Shown: piece by piece, positions 50,442-59,191 of the stretch | Layout: each line of letters opens with the position of its first letter | Position numbering within the stretch: the first letter of the stretch is position 1 | Assembly (NCBI RefSeq): GCF_008905045.1 | Contig: NZ_VWMY01000038.1 | Span: forward strand, 43,314 to 107,313 | Reading direction: 5' to 3' | From: Streptomyces albicerus | GTDB taxonomy: Bacteria > Actinomycetota > Actinomycetes > Streptomycetales > Streptomycetaceae | DNA length: 64,000 bases | Translations under genes and position numbers: made by a program | The notes under the pieces: model-generated | Databases searched by the model: none | What the model saw: only the letters and a program-made list of their open reading frames with translations | Told to the model about the DNA's origin: nothing

Positions 50442-51773
50442 GTGGGTCACCAGATCTCGCGCAGAACCCTGCTCCGCACCACGAGCGGCATCGCCGTCGC
50501 CGGCACGCTCGGCAGCGCGCTCAGCGCCTGCAGCGGAGGAACCGGCGCCGGCAGCACCAGCAGCGACCTGACCATGATTTGGTGGGGCAGCGACGACCGG
50601 CACGCGGCCTACAAGAAGGCGCTCGCCGCCTTCGAGAAGAAGAACTCGAAGATCAAGATCCGGGAGACCTACTCCGGCTACGACGGGTACTTCGACAAGT
50701 TCAACACCAACATCGCCGGCGGCAGTGCCCCGGACCTGTTGCAGATGGACACCGCCCTGGTCGCGCAGTACGCACGCAAGGGAGTCCTCGCTCCGCTCGA
50801 CTCCTACGTCGGCAAGAGCCTGGACCTCACCGGCTTCGCCAAGACGCTCCTCGCGGCAGGCACCGTCGACGGCAAGCTCTACGGCGTCCCGTCCGGCATC
50901 GGCGTCAACCAGCTCACCGTCAACCGCAGCGGCCTGGAGGACCTGGGCCTGAAGCTGCCCGAGCGCGAGTGGACCTGGGCCGACCTGAAGAAGATCGCCC
51001 AGGATGTCTACAAGAAGAGCGGCGGCAAGATCTACGGCGTCGACGACGGCGGCGGCTCCACCCTCCAGTGCTTCGAGATCTTCGCCCGGGAGAAGGGCCA
51101 GACCTTCTTCACCGACGACGGCAAGAAGCTCGGCTTCACCGCCGACACCCTCCAGGAGTGGTGGGAGTACTGGGCCGACATGCGCAAGGCCAACGCCTCC
51201 CCGCCGCCGGCGATCACCTCCGCCGCGCACAACGACCTCACCAAGAACGCGGTCGTCATCGGCAAGGCGCTGTTCACCTTCGACTCCGGCGTCTACGGCG
51301 CGGGCGGCTCCATCACCGACGCGCAGCTGGACTTCCTGCCCACCCCGCAGGGCGACTTCTCCGGCGCCCGCGAGGGCAACTTCGTCAACGGCGGTGTCCT
51401 GCTGAGCGCCACCAAGGCCAGCAAGAAGGTCGCCGACTCGGTGAAGATCATGTCGTTCTTCGCGCAGGACGAGACGGCGATCAAGGACATGCAGCTGCTG
51501 CGCGGCATCCCGCCGACGGAGAAGGCCCGCAACCTGATCGCCTCGGGCCTGACCGAGACGGACAAGCTGAACATGGAGAACGCGGACTACATCTCGCAGC
51601 GGGTCGGGAAGGCGACCAACGCGCTGGCAGCCCCCGCGCCGCCGCCGCAGGGGGCCGACCAGATCTGGGACCTGCTGTTCCAGTCGAACCTCGCGGTGGC
51701 CTTCGGCAAGAAGTCGATCAAGGGGCAGCTCGGCGAGTTCTTCGACCAGGCGTCGGGGATATTGGGCGGGTAG
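50442..51773 (+). CDS. ABC sugar-binding lipoprotein (CUT1 family)
   Basis: A 443-residue extracellular binding protein. The N-terminus has twin arginines (SRRTLLRTT) and a lipobox LSAC at about residue 29, so it is a Tat-type lipoprotein. DLTMIWWGSDDRHAAYKKAL and SAPDLLQMDTALVAQYARKGVLAPLD are typical of CUT1 (family 1) oligosaccharide-binding proteins. The GTG is set by AGGAGGACCCG. Two permeases follow. The dedicated ATPase is missing, as in most Streptomyces sugar systems that share MsiK. Confidence 0.92.
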   Translation: MGHQISRRTLLRTTSGIAVAGTLGSALSACSGGTGAGSTSSDLTMIWWGSDDRHAAYKKALAAFEKKNSKIKIRETYSGYDGYFDKFNTNIAGGSAPDLLQMDTALVAQYARKGVLAPLDSYVGKSLDLTGFAKTLLAAGTVDGKLYGVPSGIGVNQLTVNRSGLEDLGLKLPEREWTWADLKKIAQDVYKKSGGKIYGVDDGGGSTLQCFEIFAREKGQTFFTDDGKKLGFTADTLQEWWEYWADMRKANASPPPAITSAAHNDLTKNAVVIGKALFTFDSGVYGAGGSITDAQLDFLPTPQGDFSGAREGNFVNGGVLLSATKASKKVADSVKIMSFFAQDETAIKDMQLLRGIPPTEKARNLIASGLTETDKLNMENADYISQRVGKATNALAAPAPPPQGADQIWDLLFQSNLAVAFGKKSIKGQLGEFFDQASGILGG

Positions 51774-51826
51774 CTCCGCCGGTAGCTCCGCGGGTAGTGC
51801 GGCACTTCGGCTGCGGGCCGTTCGTG

Positions 51827-51864
51827 GCTGGTCGCGCAGTTCCCCGCGCCCCTGACGGGGCGTG
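51827..51864. repeat. Streptomyces intergenic hairpin repeat, copy 3
   Basis: GGCTGGTCGCGCAGTTCCCC, then GCGCCCCTGACGGGGCG: the shared box plus its hairpin. It lies between the binding-protein and first permease genes and might cause partial termination, giving more binding protein than permease. Confidence 0.8.
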
Positions 51865-51945
51865 GGTGCCGCGCCGGGCTTCGATGGATGCGCTCAGTCC
51901 TCGCCGCGCATCAGCACAACGGGAGAGGGTCAGGGAGAGATGAGT

Positions 51946-52923
51946 ATGACCACCGCGCAGACCGACGAGGTCGTCAAGGAGCAGCCTGCTCCTGTGACCC
52001 CGTCCGACCAGCGGGAGCGCGACCGCATGCGCCGCCGCCTCGCCAGACGGCGGGGCGGGGGCTGGTGGCCGTACCTCTTCCTGGCGCCCTGGTTCGTCGG
52101 CCTGTTCGGGCTGACGATCTACCCGATGCTCGACTCGCTGTACCTGTCCTTCACCAACTTCGACCTGCTCACCCCCGCGAAGTGGGTCGGCCTGGACAAC
52201 TACGACCGCATGTTCACCGACGACCCGGTCTTCTGGGACTCGGTGCACGCCACGCTGCTGTACGTCGTCGTGTCCGTGCCGCTGAAGCTGGCACTCGCTC
52301 TCGGTGTGGCGATGCTGCTCAACCGCGATCTGAGGGGTATCGGCCTCTACCGGGCCGCCTTCTACCTGCCGTCGCTGCTCGGCGGGGCGGTGGCCATCGC
52401 CATCGTCTGGCGGCAGGTGTTCGGAGGCGACGGCCTGTTCAACGACTTCCTCGCCTGGTTCGGCATCAAGGGCCAGGACTGGATCTCCAGCCCGGACACC
52501 GCGCTCTACACGCTGATCCTGCTGGCCATCTGGCAGTTCGGCACCCCGATGGTCATCTTCCTCGCCGGTCTGAAGCAGCTGCCGAAGGACGTGTACGAGG
52601 CCGCCGCGATCGACGGCGCCAGCCCCGTCACCCGGTTCTTCAGGATCACCCTGCCGCTGCTGACCCCGATCGTCTTCTTCAACGTGGTCCTGCAGATCAT
52701 CGACGCGTTCAAGACGTTCACGCCCGCCTTCGTGATCAGCAACGGCTCCGGCGGGCCGCTCAACTCGACCATGCTGTACTCCCTCTACCTGTACAAGAAG
52801 GGCTTCACCGACCTTCAGATGGGATACGCCTCGGCCCTCGCCTGGGTGCTGTTCCTGGTCATCGCAGGCTTCACGGCGGTCAACTTCATCGCCAGCCGCT
52901 ACTGGGTCCACTACGACGACTGA
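51946..52923 (+). CDS. ABC sugar permease, CUT1 subunit 1 (MalF-like)
   Basis: A 325-residue permease with six transmembrane segments from about residue 40. The EAA motif EAAAIDGASPVTRFFRITLPLL contacts the ATPase. A charged, Arg-rich N-terminal tail precedes helix 1. Of two close ATGs, the second is preferred because GGGAGAG lies at better distance. It is followed after 26 bp by the second permease. Confidence 0.93.
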   Translation: MTTAQTDEVVKEQPAPVTPSDQRERDRMRRRLARRRGGGWWPYLFLAPWFVGLFGLTIYPMLDSLYLSFTNFDLLTPAKWVGLDNYDRMFTDDPVFWDSVHATLLYVVVSVPLKLALALGVAMLLNRDLRGIGLYRAAFYLPSLLGGAVAIAIVWRQVFGGDGLFNDFLAWFGIKGQDWISSPDTALYTLILLAIWQFGTPMVIFLAGLKQLPKDVYEAAAIDGASPVTRFFRITLPLLTPIVFFNVVLQIIDAFKTFTPAFVISNGSGGPLNSTMLYSLYLYKKGFTDLQMGYASALAWVLFLVIAGFTAVNFIASRYWVHYDD

Positions 52924-52949
52924 CGTCTGAGCGAGGAGTCCTTCACCCC

Positions 52950-53837
52950 ATGTCCGCCATCACCCCGACCCGAGGCCTGAAGTCGCCGTTGCGGAAGCTG
53001 CGTTCGGCCACCGGATCCCGTCGCATCTTCATCCACACCCTGCTCATCGGCGTGGCGATCGTCATGCTCTATCCGCTGCTGTGGATGCTGAGCAGCTCGT
53101 TCAAGCCCGACACCGAGATCTTCACCAGCCCCGGGCTCATCCCGAACGCACTGCGCCCGGAGAACTACTCCGAGGGCTGGAGCGGCTCCGGCAACTCCTT
53201 CTCCCTCTACATCACCAACTCGCTGATCGTCACGATCGGCGCCGTGATCGGCAACGTGATCTCCTGCTCGCTGGCCGCCTACGCCTTCGCGCGCTTCGAG
53301 TTCCGGGGCAAGAAGATCTGGTTCGGCCTGATGCTCGGCACGCTGATGCTGCCCACCCAGGCCGTCCTGATCCCGCAGTACACGATCTTCTACAACCTGA
53401 CCTGGATCAACACGTACCTGCCGCTGATCGTGCCGAAGTTCCTCGCGGTGGACGCCTTCTTCATCTTCCTGATGGTCCAGTTCATCCGCTCCATCCCGCG
53501 CGAGCTGGACCACGCGGCCATGATGGACGGGGCGAACCCCTTCCAGATCTACTGGAAGATCATCCTGCCGCTGATGAAGCCGGCCCTGATCACCACCACG
53601 ATCTTCACCTTCATCTGGACGTACGACGACTTCCTCCACCAGCTCGTCTACCTCCAGCAGAACGACAAGTTCACCGTCCCCCTCGGCCTGACCCTGTTCC
53701 TGGACCAGACCAGCGGCTCCTCCTACGGGGCGATGTTCGCCATGTCGACGCTTGCCCTCCTGCCCACGCTCATCTGCTTCCTCATCTTCCAGAAGAGGCT
53801 GGTGGAAGGCCTGTCCACCACCGGTATGAAGGGCTGA
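52950..53837 (+). CDS. ABC sugar permease, CUT1 subunit 2 (MalG-like)
   Basis: A 295-residue permease with six hydrophobic segments and the EAA-loop variant DHAAMMDGANPFQIYWKIILPLMKP. SYPLLWMLSSSFK-type N-terminal helix 1 and the FIRSIPREL turn are typical of MalG-type subunits. GAGCGAGGAGTCC precedes the start. It is almost adjacent (4 bp) to the lyase-like gene, so the operon continues. Confidence 0.93.
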   Translation: MSAITPTRGLKSPLRKLRSATGSRRIFIHTLLIGVAIVMLYPLLWMLSSSFKPDTEIFTSPGLIPNALRPENYSEGWSGSGNSFSLYITNSLIVTIGAVIGNVISCSLAAYAFARFEFRGKKIWFGLMLGTLMLPTQAVLIPQYTIFYNLTWINTYLPLIVPKFLAVDAFFIFLMVQFIRSIPRELDHAAMMDGANPFQIYWKIILPLMKPALITTTIFTFIWTYDDFLHQLVYLQQNDKFTVPLGLTLFLDQTSGSSYGAMFAMSTLALLPTLICFLIFQKRLVEGLSTTGMKG

Positions 53838-53841
53838 GTAC

Positions 53842-55680
53842 GTGTATCTCCCGCGCCAGCGCGGCCAGTTGCACCACCTGCCGGACGATCCGGCCGCGTA
53901 CGACGCCGTGCTCGCCGGTGTCACCGAGACGGCTTTGAGCCGTCTCACCCCGGAGGGCAGCCTGGAGAACCCGGCCGCCGGCGACGACATCGGCGACACC
54001 TCCCTCGGTATCACGTCGCTGCTGGGGCTCGCCTGGCAGCGAACGAAGGACCCGCGCCTGCCGGAGGCCGTGCTCCGCAGCCTCCGCTTCCATCTGCGCG
54101 AGCGCGTGTTCACGGAGGACAACCCCGGCTACCCGAACCTGACGGCACGCAACTCGGGCCTCCCGTACGCCCGTTACGTACTCGCGCCCGGTGCGCACCC
54201 CATCGGTGACTGGCCGAGCACGGTGTGGGCGCTGCTCCAACTGGTCAACGTCATCGAGACGACCGATGGGCTCCTCAACGACGAACTGCGCCACGAGGTC
54301 GTCGAGTTGGGGCACGGCTACTGGCGCTGGCTGACCGAGGCCACGGTCTTCAATCCGCAGGACGCCGCGAACCAGGCCATCGGATGCGTGGTCGGCGGCC
54401 TGATGCTCGCCCGCCATCTCCCTTACGCTCAAGGGGAGTTGGTCCGGCAGCGAGCCCTTCGGCTGTACGCGGACGAGATCCGGGCCCGGCGCGTGCGGGA
54501 CCGGGGCGCCCCGCTGCCTCCCGAGCACGGCGGCGCGTACGACAACAACTACGGGCCGATCTCCCTCTCCTTCCTCGCCCAGGCCCACCGGGTCAGCGGT
54601 GAGGAGATCTTCGCGGAGGACGGCGACACGCTCGCCCGCTACATCGACGCGCGGCTCTGCGGGAGCGGCTTCGACATCGGTGGGCCGCGCTACAGCGAGC
54701 AGCACTCCGGCTTCGAATCCGTCCTCGGGCTGCGGTACTTCAGCCGCCGCATCGGCGCCGACCTCGGCCGCTACGCCGGGGACACAAGCTGGGGCCGGCA
54801 CGCGGTCGGGGCCGACGGAGGCGTGGACGGGCACTTCGCGTTCATGCTCGTCTGGCAGATCCAGGACACCACGAGCTGGCACCGCACCCCGCGCACGGCA
54901 CCCACCTGCCACCAGCTGCGTGCCGGCACGGTCACGGTGTCGTTCGACGACCGGATGACGCCGTCCGTGATCGAGGCGGGCGGCACGGCGCTCGTGGCCG
55001 CCGCGGTCAACCGGCAGCACGGCTTCGGGCCCGTCACGGACGGCTTCCTGCTGTGCCGGCCGATGGGAGCGGTGCGGGTGGCGGACCACCGCGTCGGCGG
55101 CCTTGCCGCCAAGCTGGTGAGCAAGCCCGTCGTCGGCCGGGACCATGTCCTGCGCCATGTCCAGTCGCTGTACGTCACGGACGGCACGCGGCTGTGGATG
55201 ACCGTCGTTGTCGAACAGCTCGACGGGGAACGGTACTTGCTCGTCGGAATGCCGTATGTCGCCGCGGACGGCGACCGGTTCCGCCGGGTCGCAGACTTCC
55301 CGCTCGTCGCCTCCACCGGGGAACTGCGCCTGACGCACCCGCGGGAGGGCAGCCCGGACTCCTTCGACGCCCGGGACGAACTCACCCAGGAGCAGGCCGC
55401 GTTCGCGCTGGCCGCCGACCCGCGCGGGTACGGCGACCCCGACGCCGGCTGGCGGCACGTACGGACGACGACCGCCCTGGAAGTGGGGCCTTCCCCCGAC
55501 GCACCGGAGGGGCTGGACGTCTTCGCCGTGCGCTATGGGGAAGCGGACGGGCAGGTGAACGTGGTCTGTGAGCGTTCGGAGGAGGGGCTCGTCCTGCGGA
55601 CGGAGTCCTTCACGGCGATGCTCGGCGGACCCGACGCGCACGGCGAACCGCAGCTCACTCTGCGGGACGCCGGGCGCTGA
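53842..55680 (+). CDS. Putative polysaccharide lyase / (alpha/alpha) toroid protein
   Basis: A 612-residue cytoplasmic protein without a signal peptide. The first 330 or so residues are helical with repeated aromatic and N/Y/H motifs (TARNSGLPYARYV, GAYDNNYGPISLSFL, RYSEQHSGFESVLGLRYF), resembling alginate/heparin-lyase or unsaturated-glucuronyl-hydrolase-like toroids. The C-terminal half is rich in beta strands. It starts 4 bp after the permease stop (GTG), so it is in the transporter operon and probably processes the imported oligosaccharide. I do not recognise a named family; the lyase idea is from fold style and context. Confidence 0.7.
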   Translation: MYLPRQRGQLHHLPDDPAAYDAVLAGVTETALSRLTPEGSLENPAAGDDIGDTSLGITSLLGLAWQRTKDPRLPEAVLRSLRFHLRERVFTEDNPGYPNLTARNSGLPYARYVLAPGAHPIGDWPSTVWALLQLVNVIETTDGLLNDELRHEVVELGHGYWRWLTEATVFNPQDAANQAIGCVVGGLMLARHLPYAQGELVRQRALRLYADEIRARRVRDRGAPLPPEHGGAYDNNYGPISLSFLAQAHRVSGEEIFAEDGDTLARYIDARLCGSGFDIGGPRYSEQHSGFESVLGLRYFSRRIGADLGRYAGDTSWGRHAVGADGGVDGHFAFMLVWQIQDTTSWHRTPRTAPTCHQLRAGTVTVSFDDRMTPSVIEAGGTALVAAAVNRQHGFGPVTDGFLLCRPMGAVRVADHRVGGLAAKLVSKPVVGRDHVLRHVQSLYVTDGTRLWMTVVVEQLDGERYLLVGMPYVAADGDRFRRVADFPLVASTGELRLTHPREGSPDSFDARDELTQEQAAFALAADPRGYGDPDAGWRHVRTTTALEVGPSPDAPEGLDVFAVRYGEADGQVNVVCERSEEGLVLRTESFTAMLGGPDAHGEPQLTLRDAGR

Positions 55681-55740
55681 AGGGCTCGGCGCCGGCCGCG
55701 GGTGCGGTCGGCGCCGAGCTGCATGAGTGCGGGGGGCGGC

Positions 55741-57093
55741 TCAGGCCGACACCTTCTCCCGTCCGGATGACTTCTGCAGGTCCGGCTCGCCGAGCCGTTC
55801 CGTCGGCACCTTGTGCGTCTCGCGTGCCGTGAGTGCGGCGATCACCGGCGGGACGCACAGCGCGGCGGTGAACAGGGCCACGTTCGCCCAGTCGTCGCCG
55901 TCCGGGCCGGCGATCTGCGCGGCGAAGGTCACCGCGAACCCGGCGACCGCGAAACCGATCTGCGTACCGATGGCCATGCCCGACAGCCGGACCCGGGTGG
56001 AGAACATCTCGCCGTAGAAGGACGGCCAGACACCGTTCGCGGCGCTGTAGACGACACCGAAGGTGACGATGCCGAGGATCAGGACCAGCGGGTACGAGCC
56101 CGTGGAGATGGCCCACAGGTAGGCGAACATCATCACCGCGCTGCCCGCGGCGCCGAGGAGGAAGACCGGACGGCGGCCGATGCGGTCGGACAGGGTGGCC
56201 CACAGCGGGATCGCGCCGAGGGCGACGAGGTTGGCGAGTGCGCCCACCCACAGCATGGACGTACGGTCCATGCCCACCGAGTCGCTGGTCGCGTACGCCA
56301 GCGCCCACACCGTGAAGATCGTGCTGACCGAGGCGACGAGGGCGGCCGCGACCACCCGTAGGACGTCCGCCCAGTGGTCGCGCAGCAGCACGGCGAGCGG
56401 CATCTTCGCGACGCCCTCGGTGGCGGCCTGCTGGGTGAAGGTCGGCGTCTCCTGGAGGGTGCGGCGGATGACGTAGCCGGCGACGGCGACCGCGAAGCTC
56501 ATCCAGAACGGGACGCGCCAGCCCCAGGAGAGCAGCTGGTCCTCGGGGAGCGCGGCGATCGGGATGAACACCAGTGTGGCGAGGAGCTGGCCGCCCTGCG
56601 TGCCGCTGAGGGTGAAGCTGGTGAAGAAGCCGCGCCGGTTCGGTGGCGCGTGTTCCAAGGACATCGAGTTGGCGCTGGCCTGCTCGCCCGCGGCGGAGAT
56701 GCCCTGCAGGATCCGGCACAGGACCAGGAGCACGGGGGCCAGCGTGCCGACCTGGTCACGGGTCGGCAGACAGCCGATGAGGAAGGTCGAAAGGCCCATC
56801 AGGATCAGCGTGAAGACCATGATCTTCTTGCGGCCGACCCGGTCGCCGAAGTGGCCGAGGAAGAGCGCGCCGATCGGGCGGGCCGCGTACGCGACGCCGA
56901 ACGTGGCCAGCGAGAGCAGGGTCGCGGTGGCCGGGTCCGACTCGTCGAAGAAGACCTCGGGGAAGATCAGCGCGGCCGCGCTGCCGTAGATGAAGAAGTC
57001 GTAGTACTCCAGGGCGCTGCCGATCCAGGCGGCCGTCGCGGCTTTCTTCGGCTGACCGGGCGGGACGTCGTGGGGTGCTGCGGGGACAGACAC
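55741..57093 (-). CDS. MHS-family MFS transporter, probable shikimate/quinate importer (ShiA-like)
   Basis: A 450-residue transporter with 12 hydrophobic segments. Metabolite:H+ symporter signatures are clear: SALEYYDFFIYGSAAALIFP, the A motif GHFGDRVGRKK, GEQASANSMSLEHAP and RRGFFTSFTLSGTQGG. ShiA and proline/betaine or citrate carriers share these. The shikimate-dehydrogenase and dehydroshikimate-dehydratase genes nearby favour shikimate or quinate. A GTG start follows CGAAGGAGCACGCC. A palindrome lies about 100-125 bp upstream. Confidence 0.88.
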   Translation of the reverse strand: MSVPAAPHDVPPGQPKKAATAAWIGSALEYYDFFIYGSAAALIFPEVFFDESDPATATLLSLATFGVAYAARPIGALFLGHFGDRVGRKKIMVFTLILMGLSTFLIGCLPTRDQVGTLAPVLLVLCRILQGISAAGEQASANSMSLEHAPPNRRGFFTSFTLSGTQGGQLLATLVFIPIAALPEDQLLSWGWRVPFWMSFAVAVAGYVIRRTLQETPTFTQQAATEGVAKMPLAVLLRDHWADVLRVVAAALVASVSTIFTVWALAYATSDSVGMDRTSMLWVGALANLVALGAIPLWATLSDRIGRRPVFLLGAAGSAVMMFAYLWAISTGSYPLVLILGIVTFGVVYSAANGVWPSFYGEMFSTRVRLSGMAIGTQIGFAVAGFAVTFAAQIAGPDGDDWANVALFTAALCVPPVIAALTARETHKVPTERLGEPDLQKSSGREKVSA

Positions 57094-57194
57094 GGCGTGC
57101 TCCTTCGGGGGAACTCCAACGTAAGTGGAGTGAGCGGAGGGGAGAAGTGCCGGATCCCTGGGGTGACGGGGCGGCCGCGCCGGGGGCTACCCGG

Positions 57195-57218
57195 CTAATT
57201 AACCCACTGGATAGTTAG
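57195..57218. promoter_or_regulatory. Operator-like palindrome upstream of the ShiA-like gene
   Basis: CTAATTAACCCACTGGATAG plus TTAG: imperfect inverted repeat (CTAA-T-A-CC / GG-T-A-TTAG arms), AT-rich against the background. A TetR dimer, probably the neighbour at 57303, could bind it. Confidence 0.6.
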
Positions 57219-57302
57219 TAGCGGTTGGCTACGGATGTTGCGCTCACGTTTCCCGGGTGTCAAGAGGTCACGCCGAAGGATCTTTTCCGGCCACGGAAGG
57301 AC

Positions 57303-57968
57303 TCAGTCCTCGGAGCGGTCCGCCGTCAGATAGGCGATGACCATGTCGCCCAGCATGTTCCGGTAGTGCTCGCGCCGGCCGGGGTCGACCAGGTCGCGGC
57401 CGAACAGGGCGCCGAAGGTGTGCCGGTTGGAGACCCGGAAGAAGCAGTACGAGCTGATCATGGCGTGCAGGTCGACGGCGTCGACGTCTGCCGTGAACAG
57501 GCCGGACTTCTGCCCCGTCTCCAGGATGCGGCTGATCACGTCCAGGGCGGGCGAGCCGATCTTGCCGAGCTTCTCGGAGGCGGCGATGTGCTCGGCCCCG
57601 TGGATGTTCTCGATGCTGACCAGGCGGATGAAGTCGGGGTGCGCCTCGTGGTGGTCGAAGGTCAGCTCGACCAGCCGCCGGATGGCCGCGACCGGGTCCA
57701 GGTGCTCGACGTCGAGCTCCTGCTCGGCCTGCCGGATCACGGTGTACGCCCGCTCCAGGACCGCCGTGAACAGCTGTTCCTTGCCGCCGAAGTAGTAGTA
57801 GATCATCCGCTTCGTGGTCCGGGTGCGGGCGGCGATCTCGTCGACCCGGGCCCCGTCGTAGCCGGCCCGCGCGAACTCCTGCGTCGCGACGTCGAGGATC
57901 TCGGCCTTGGTGCGGGCGGCGTCACGGATGCGCCCGTTCGGTCGTGCCGGTTCTTCGACGCTGGTCAT
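57303..57968 (-). CDS. TetR-family regulator of the shikimate/quinate genes
   Basis: A 221-residue regulator. N-terminal helix-turn-helix (about 18-65; AEILDVATQEFARAGYDGARVDEIAARTRTTKRMIYYYFGGKEQL). The C-terminal domain resembles TetR_C of aromatic-catabolism regulators. It lies between the transporter (same strand, downstream) and the divergent dehydrogenase gene, and palindromes precede both. It is probably a repressor relieved by shikimate, quinate or protocatechuate. Confidence 0.88.
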   Translation of the reverse strand: MTSVEEPARPNGRIRDAARTKAEILDVATQEFARAGYDGARVDEIAARTRTTKRMIYYYFGGKEQLFTAVLERAYTVIRQAEQELDVEHLDPVAAIRRLVELTFDHHEAHPDFIRLVSIENIHGAEHIAASEKLGKIGSPALDVISRILETGQKSGLFTADVDAVDLHAMISSYCFFRVSNRHTFGALFGRDLVDPGRREHYRNMLGDMVIAYLTADRSED

Positions 57969-58090
57969 CGGGTTCCTTCGGGCGAGGGGCCAGTGCCCGA
58001 GATTCTAGAAGCAGGCTCCCGTATGCGGTTCCGGGTTCCCGGCTCGTTCCCGGCCGGCCCTTCCCGGGGGAGCTGGATGCTGATATAGCT

Positions 58091-58110
58091 AACGTACTAG
58101 TTCGTACATT
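58091..58110. promoter_or_regulatory. Operator-like palindrome in the tetR/dehydrogenase divergent region
   Basis: AACGTACTAGTTCGTACATT has AAxGTAC/GTACxTT arms (14 of 20 positions symmetric). It ends 24 bp before the dehydrogenase start, so repressor bound here would block that promoter. Confidence 0.65.
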
Positions 58111-58134
58111 AGTAAGCCGCTCTGGAGGTCCGCC

Positions 58135-59019
58135 GTGGTCGCCGTGGTCAAGGACTCGTATCTCGTCGGACTGATCGGCGCGGGCATCGGCCCGTCGCTC
58201 AGTCCGGCACTGCACGAGCGGGAGGCGGACCGGCAGGGCCTGCGCTATGTGTACCGGCTCATCGACATCGACGCGCTCGGCGTCGGTCCCGAGGCGGTGG
58301 GGGACCTGGTGCGCGCCGCTCGCGACCTGGGTTTCGACGGACTGAACATCACGCATCCCTGCAAGCAGCTCGTCATCGAGCACCTGGACGCGCTCGCCCC
58401 GCAGGCCGAGGCGCTCGGTGCGGTGAACACCGTCGTCTTCGACGGTGGGCGCGCGGTGGGCCACAACACGGATGTCACGGGGTTCGCGGCGTCCTTCGCC
58501 CGTGGGCTGCCGGATGCTCCATTGGAGCGGGTGGTGCAGTTGGGGGCCGGTGGTGCGGGGGCGGCCGTCGCGCACGCCATGCTCACGCTGGGTGCGGGGC
58601 ATGTCACCGTCGTCGATGCCCTGCCCGAGCGGGCGGCGTCGCTCGCCGCTGGGCTGAACCGGCACTTCGGCGACGGGCGCGCGGCCGCCGCGACGCCGGA
58701 TCGACTGGCCGGTCTGCTCGGTGGCGCGGACGGCATCGTGCATGCCACGCCCACCGGAATGGTCGCCCATCCCGGGATGCCGCTTCCCGCCGCGTTGTTG
58801 CACCCCGGGCTGTGGGTGGCCGAAGTCGTGTATCGGCCGCTGGAGACCGAGTTGTTGCGTACCGCACGGGCGATGGGCTGTGCGGTGCTGGACGGTGGGG
58901 GTATGGCCGTTTTTCAGGCCGCGGATGCGTTCCGGCTCTTCACGGGGCGTGAGCCGGACAGTGTGCGGATGCTTGCAGATATTTCCGAGTTGGCCGGTGT
59001 TGCCGGTGCCCGGAGCTGA
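58135..59019 (+). CDS. Quinate/shikimate dehydrogenase (AroE-family, catabolic QsuD type)
   Basis: A 294-residue dehydrogenase. Substrate-site SLSPALHE, NITHPCKQ with catalytic Lys77, HNTDVTGF with catalytic Asp113, and the cofactor loop QLGAGGAGAAVAHAML are all clear. The version THPCKQ, in place of the TIPHK typical of biosynthetic AroE, matches catabolic quinate/shikimate dehydrogenases. It oxidises shikimate (or quinate) to 3-dehydroshikimate (or 3-dehydroquinate). TCTGGAGGTCCGCC precedes the GTG. The dehydratase gene follows on the same strand after 172 bp containing a repeat. Confidence 0.92.
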   Translation: MVAVVKDSYLVGLIGAGIGPSLSPALHEREADRQGLRYVYRLIDIDALGVGPEAVGDLVRAARDLGFDGLNITHPCKQLVIEHLDALAPQAEALGAVNTVVFDGGRAVGHNTDVTGFAASFARGLPDAPLERVVQLGAGGAGAAVAHAMLTLGAGHVTVVDALPERAASLAAGLNRHFGDGRAAAATPDRLAGLLGGADGIVHATPTGMVAHPGMPLPAALLHPGLWVAEVVYRPLETELLRTARAMGCAVLDGGGMAVFQAADAFRLFTGREPDSVRMLADISELAGVAGARS

Positions 59020-59070
59020 GGGCGCCTTATGGGTGGGCTGGCTCGGGTTGTGGGGCGGGCGCGGGTGGTG

Positions 59071-59114
59071 GGGGGTTGATCGCGCAGTTCCCCGCGCCCC
59101 TTAAGGGGCGCCCC
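59071..59114. repeat. Streptomyces intergenic hairpin repeat, copy 4
   Basis: GGGTTGATCGCGCAGTTCCC, then CGCGCCCCTTAAGGGGCGCC. The hairpin GCGCCCCTTAAGGGGCGC is a perfect palindrome. It lies between the dehydrogenase and dehydratase genes. Confidence 0.85.
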
Positions 59115-59191
59115 CCGTCAGCCCGAGCGCGGCTGACGAGGGCCGCCCCCGATTTGTCCCTAGCCGTGAAGTGAGACCGAGGAGAATCAAC

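Noticed and set aside
48984..51230. 748-codon minus-strand open frame opposite the ROK and binding-protein genes
   Set aside because: Gly/Ala/Val/Arg-rich antisense of well-supported genes, without any domain motif.
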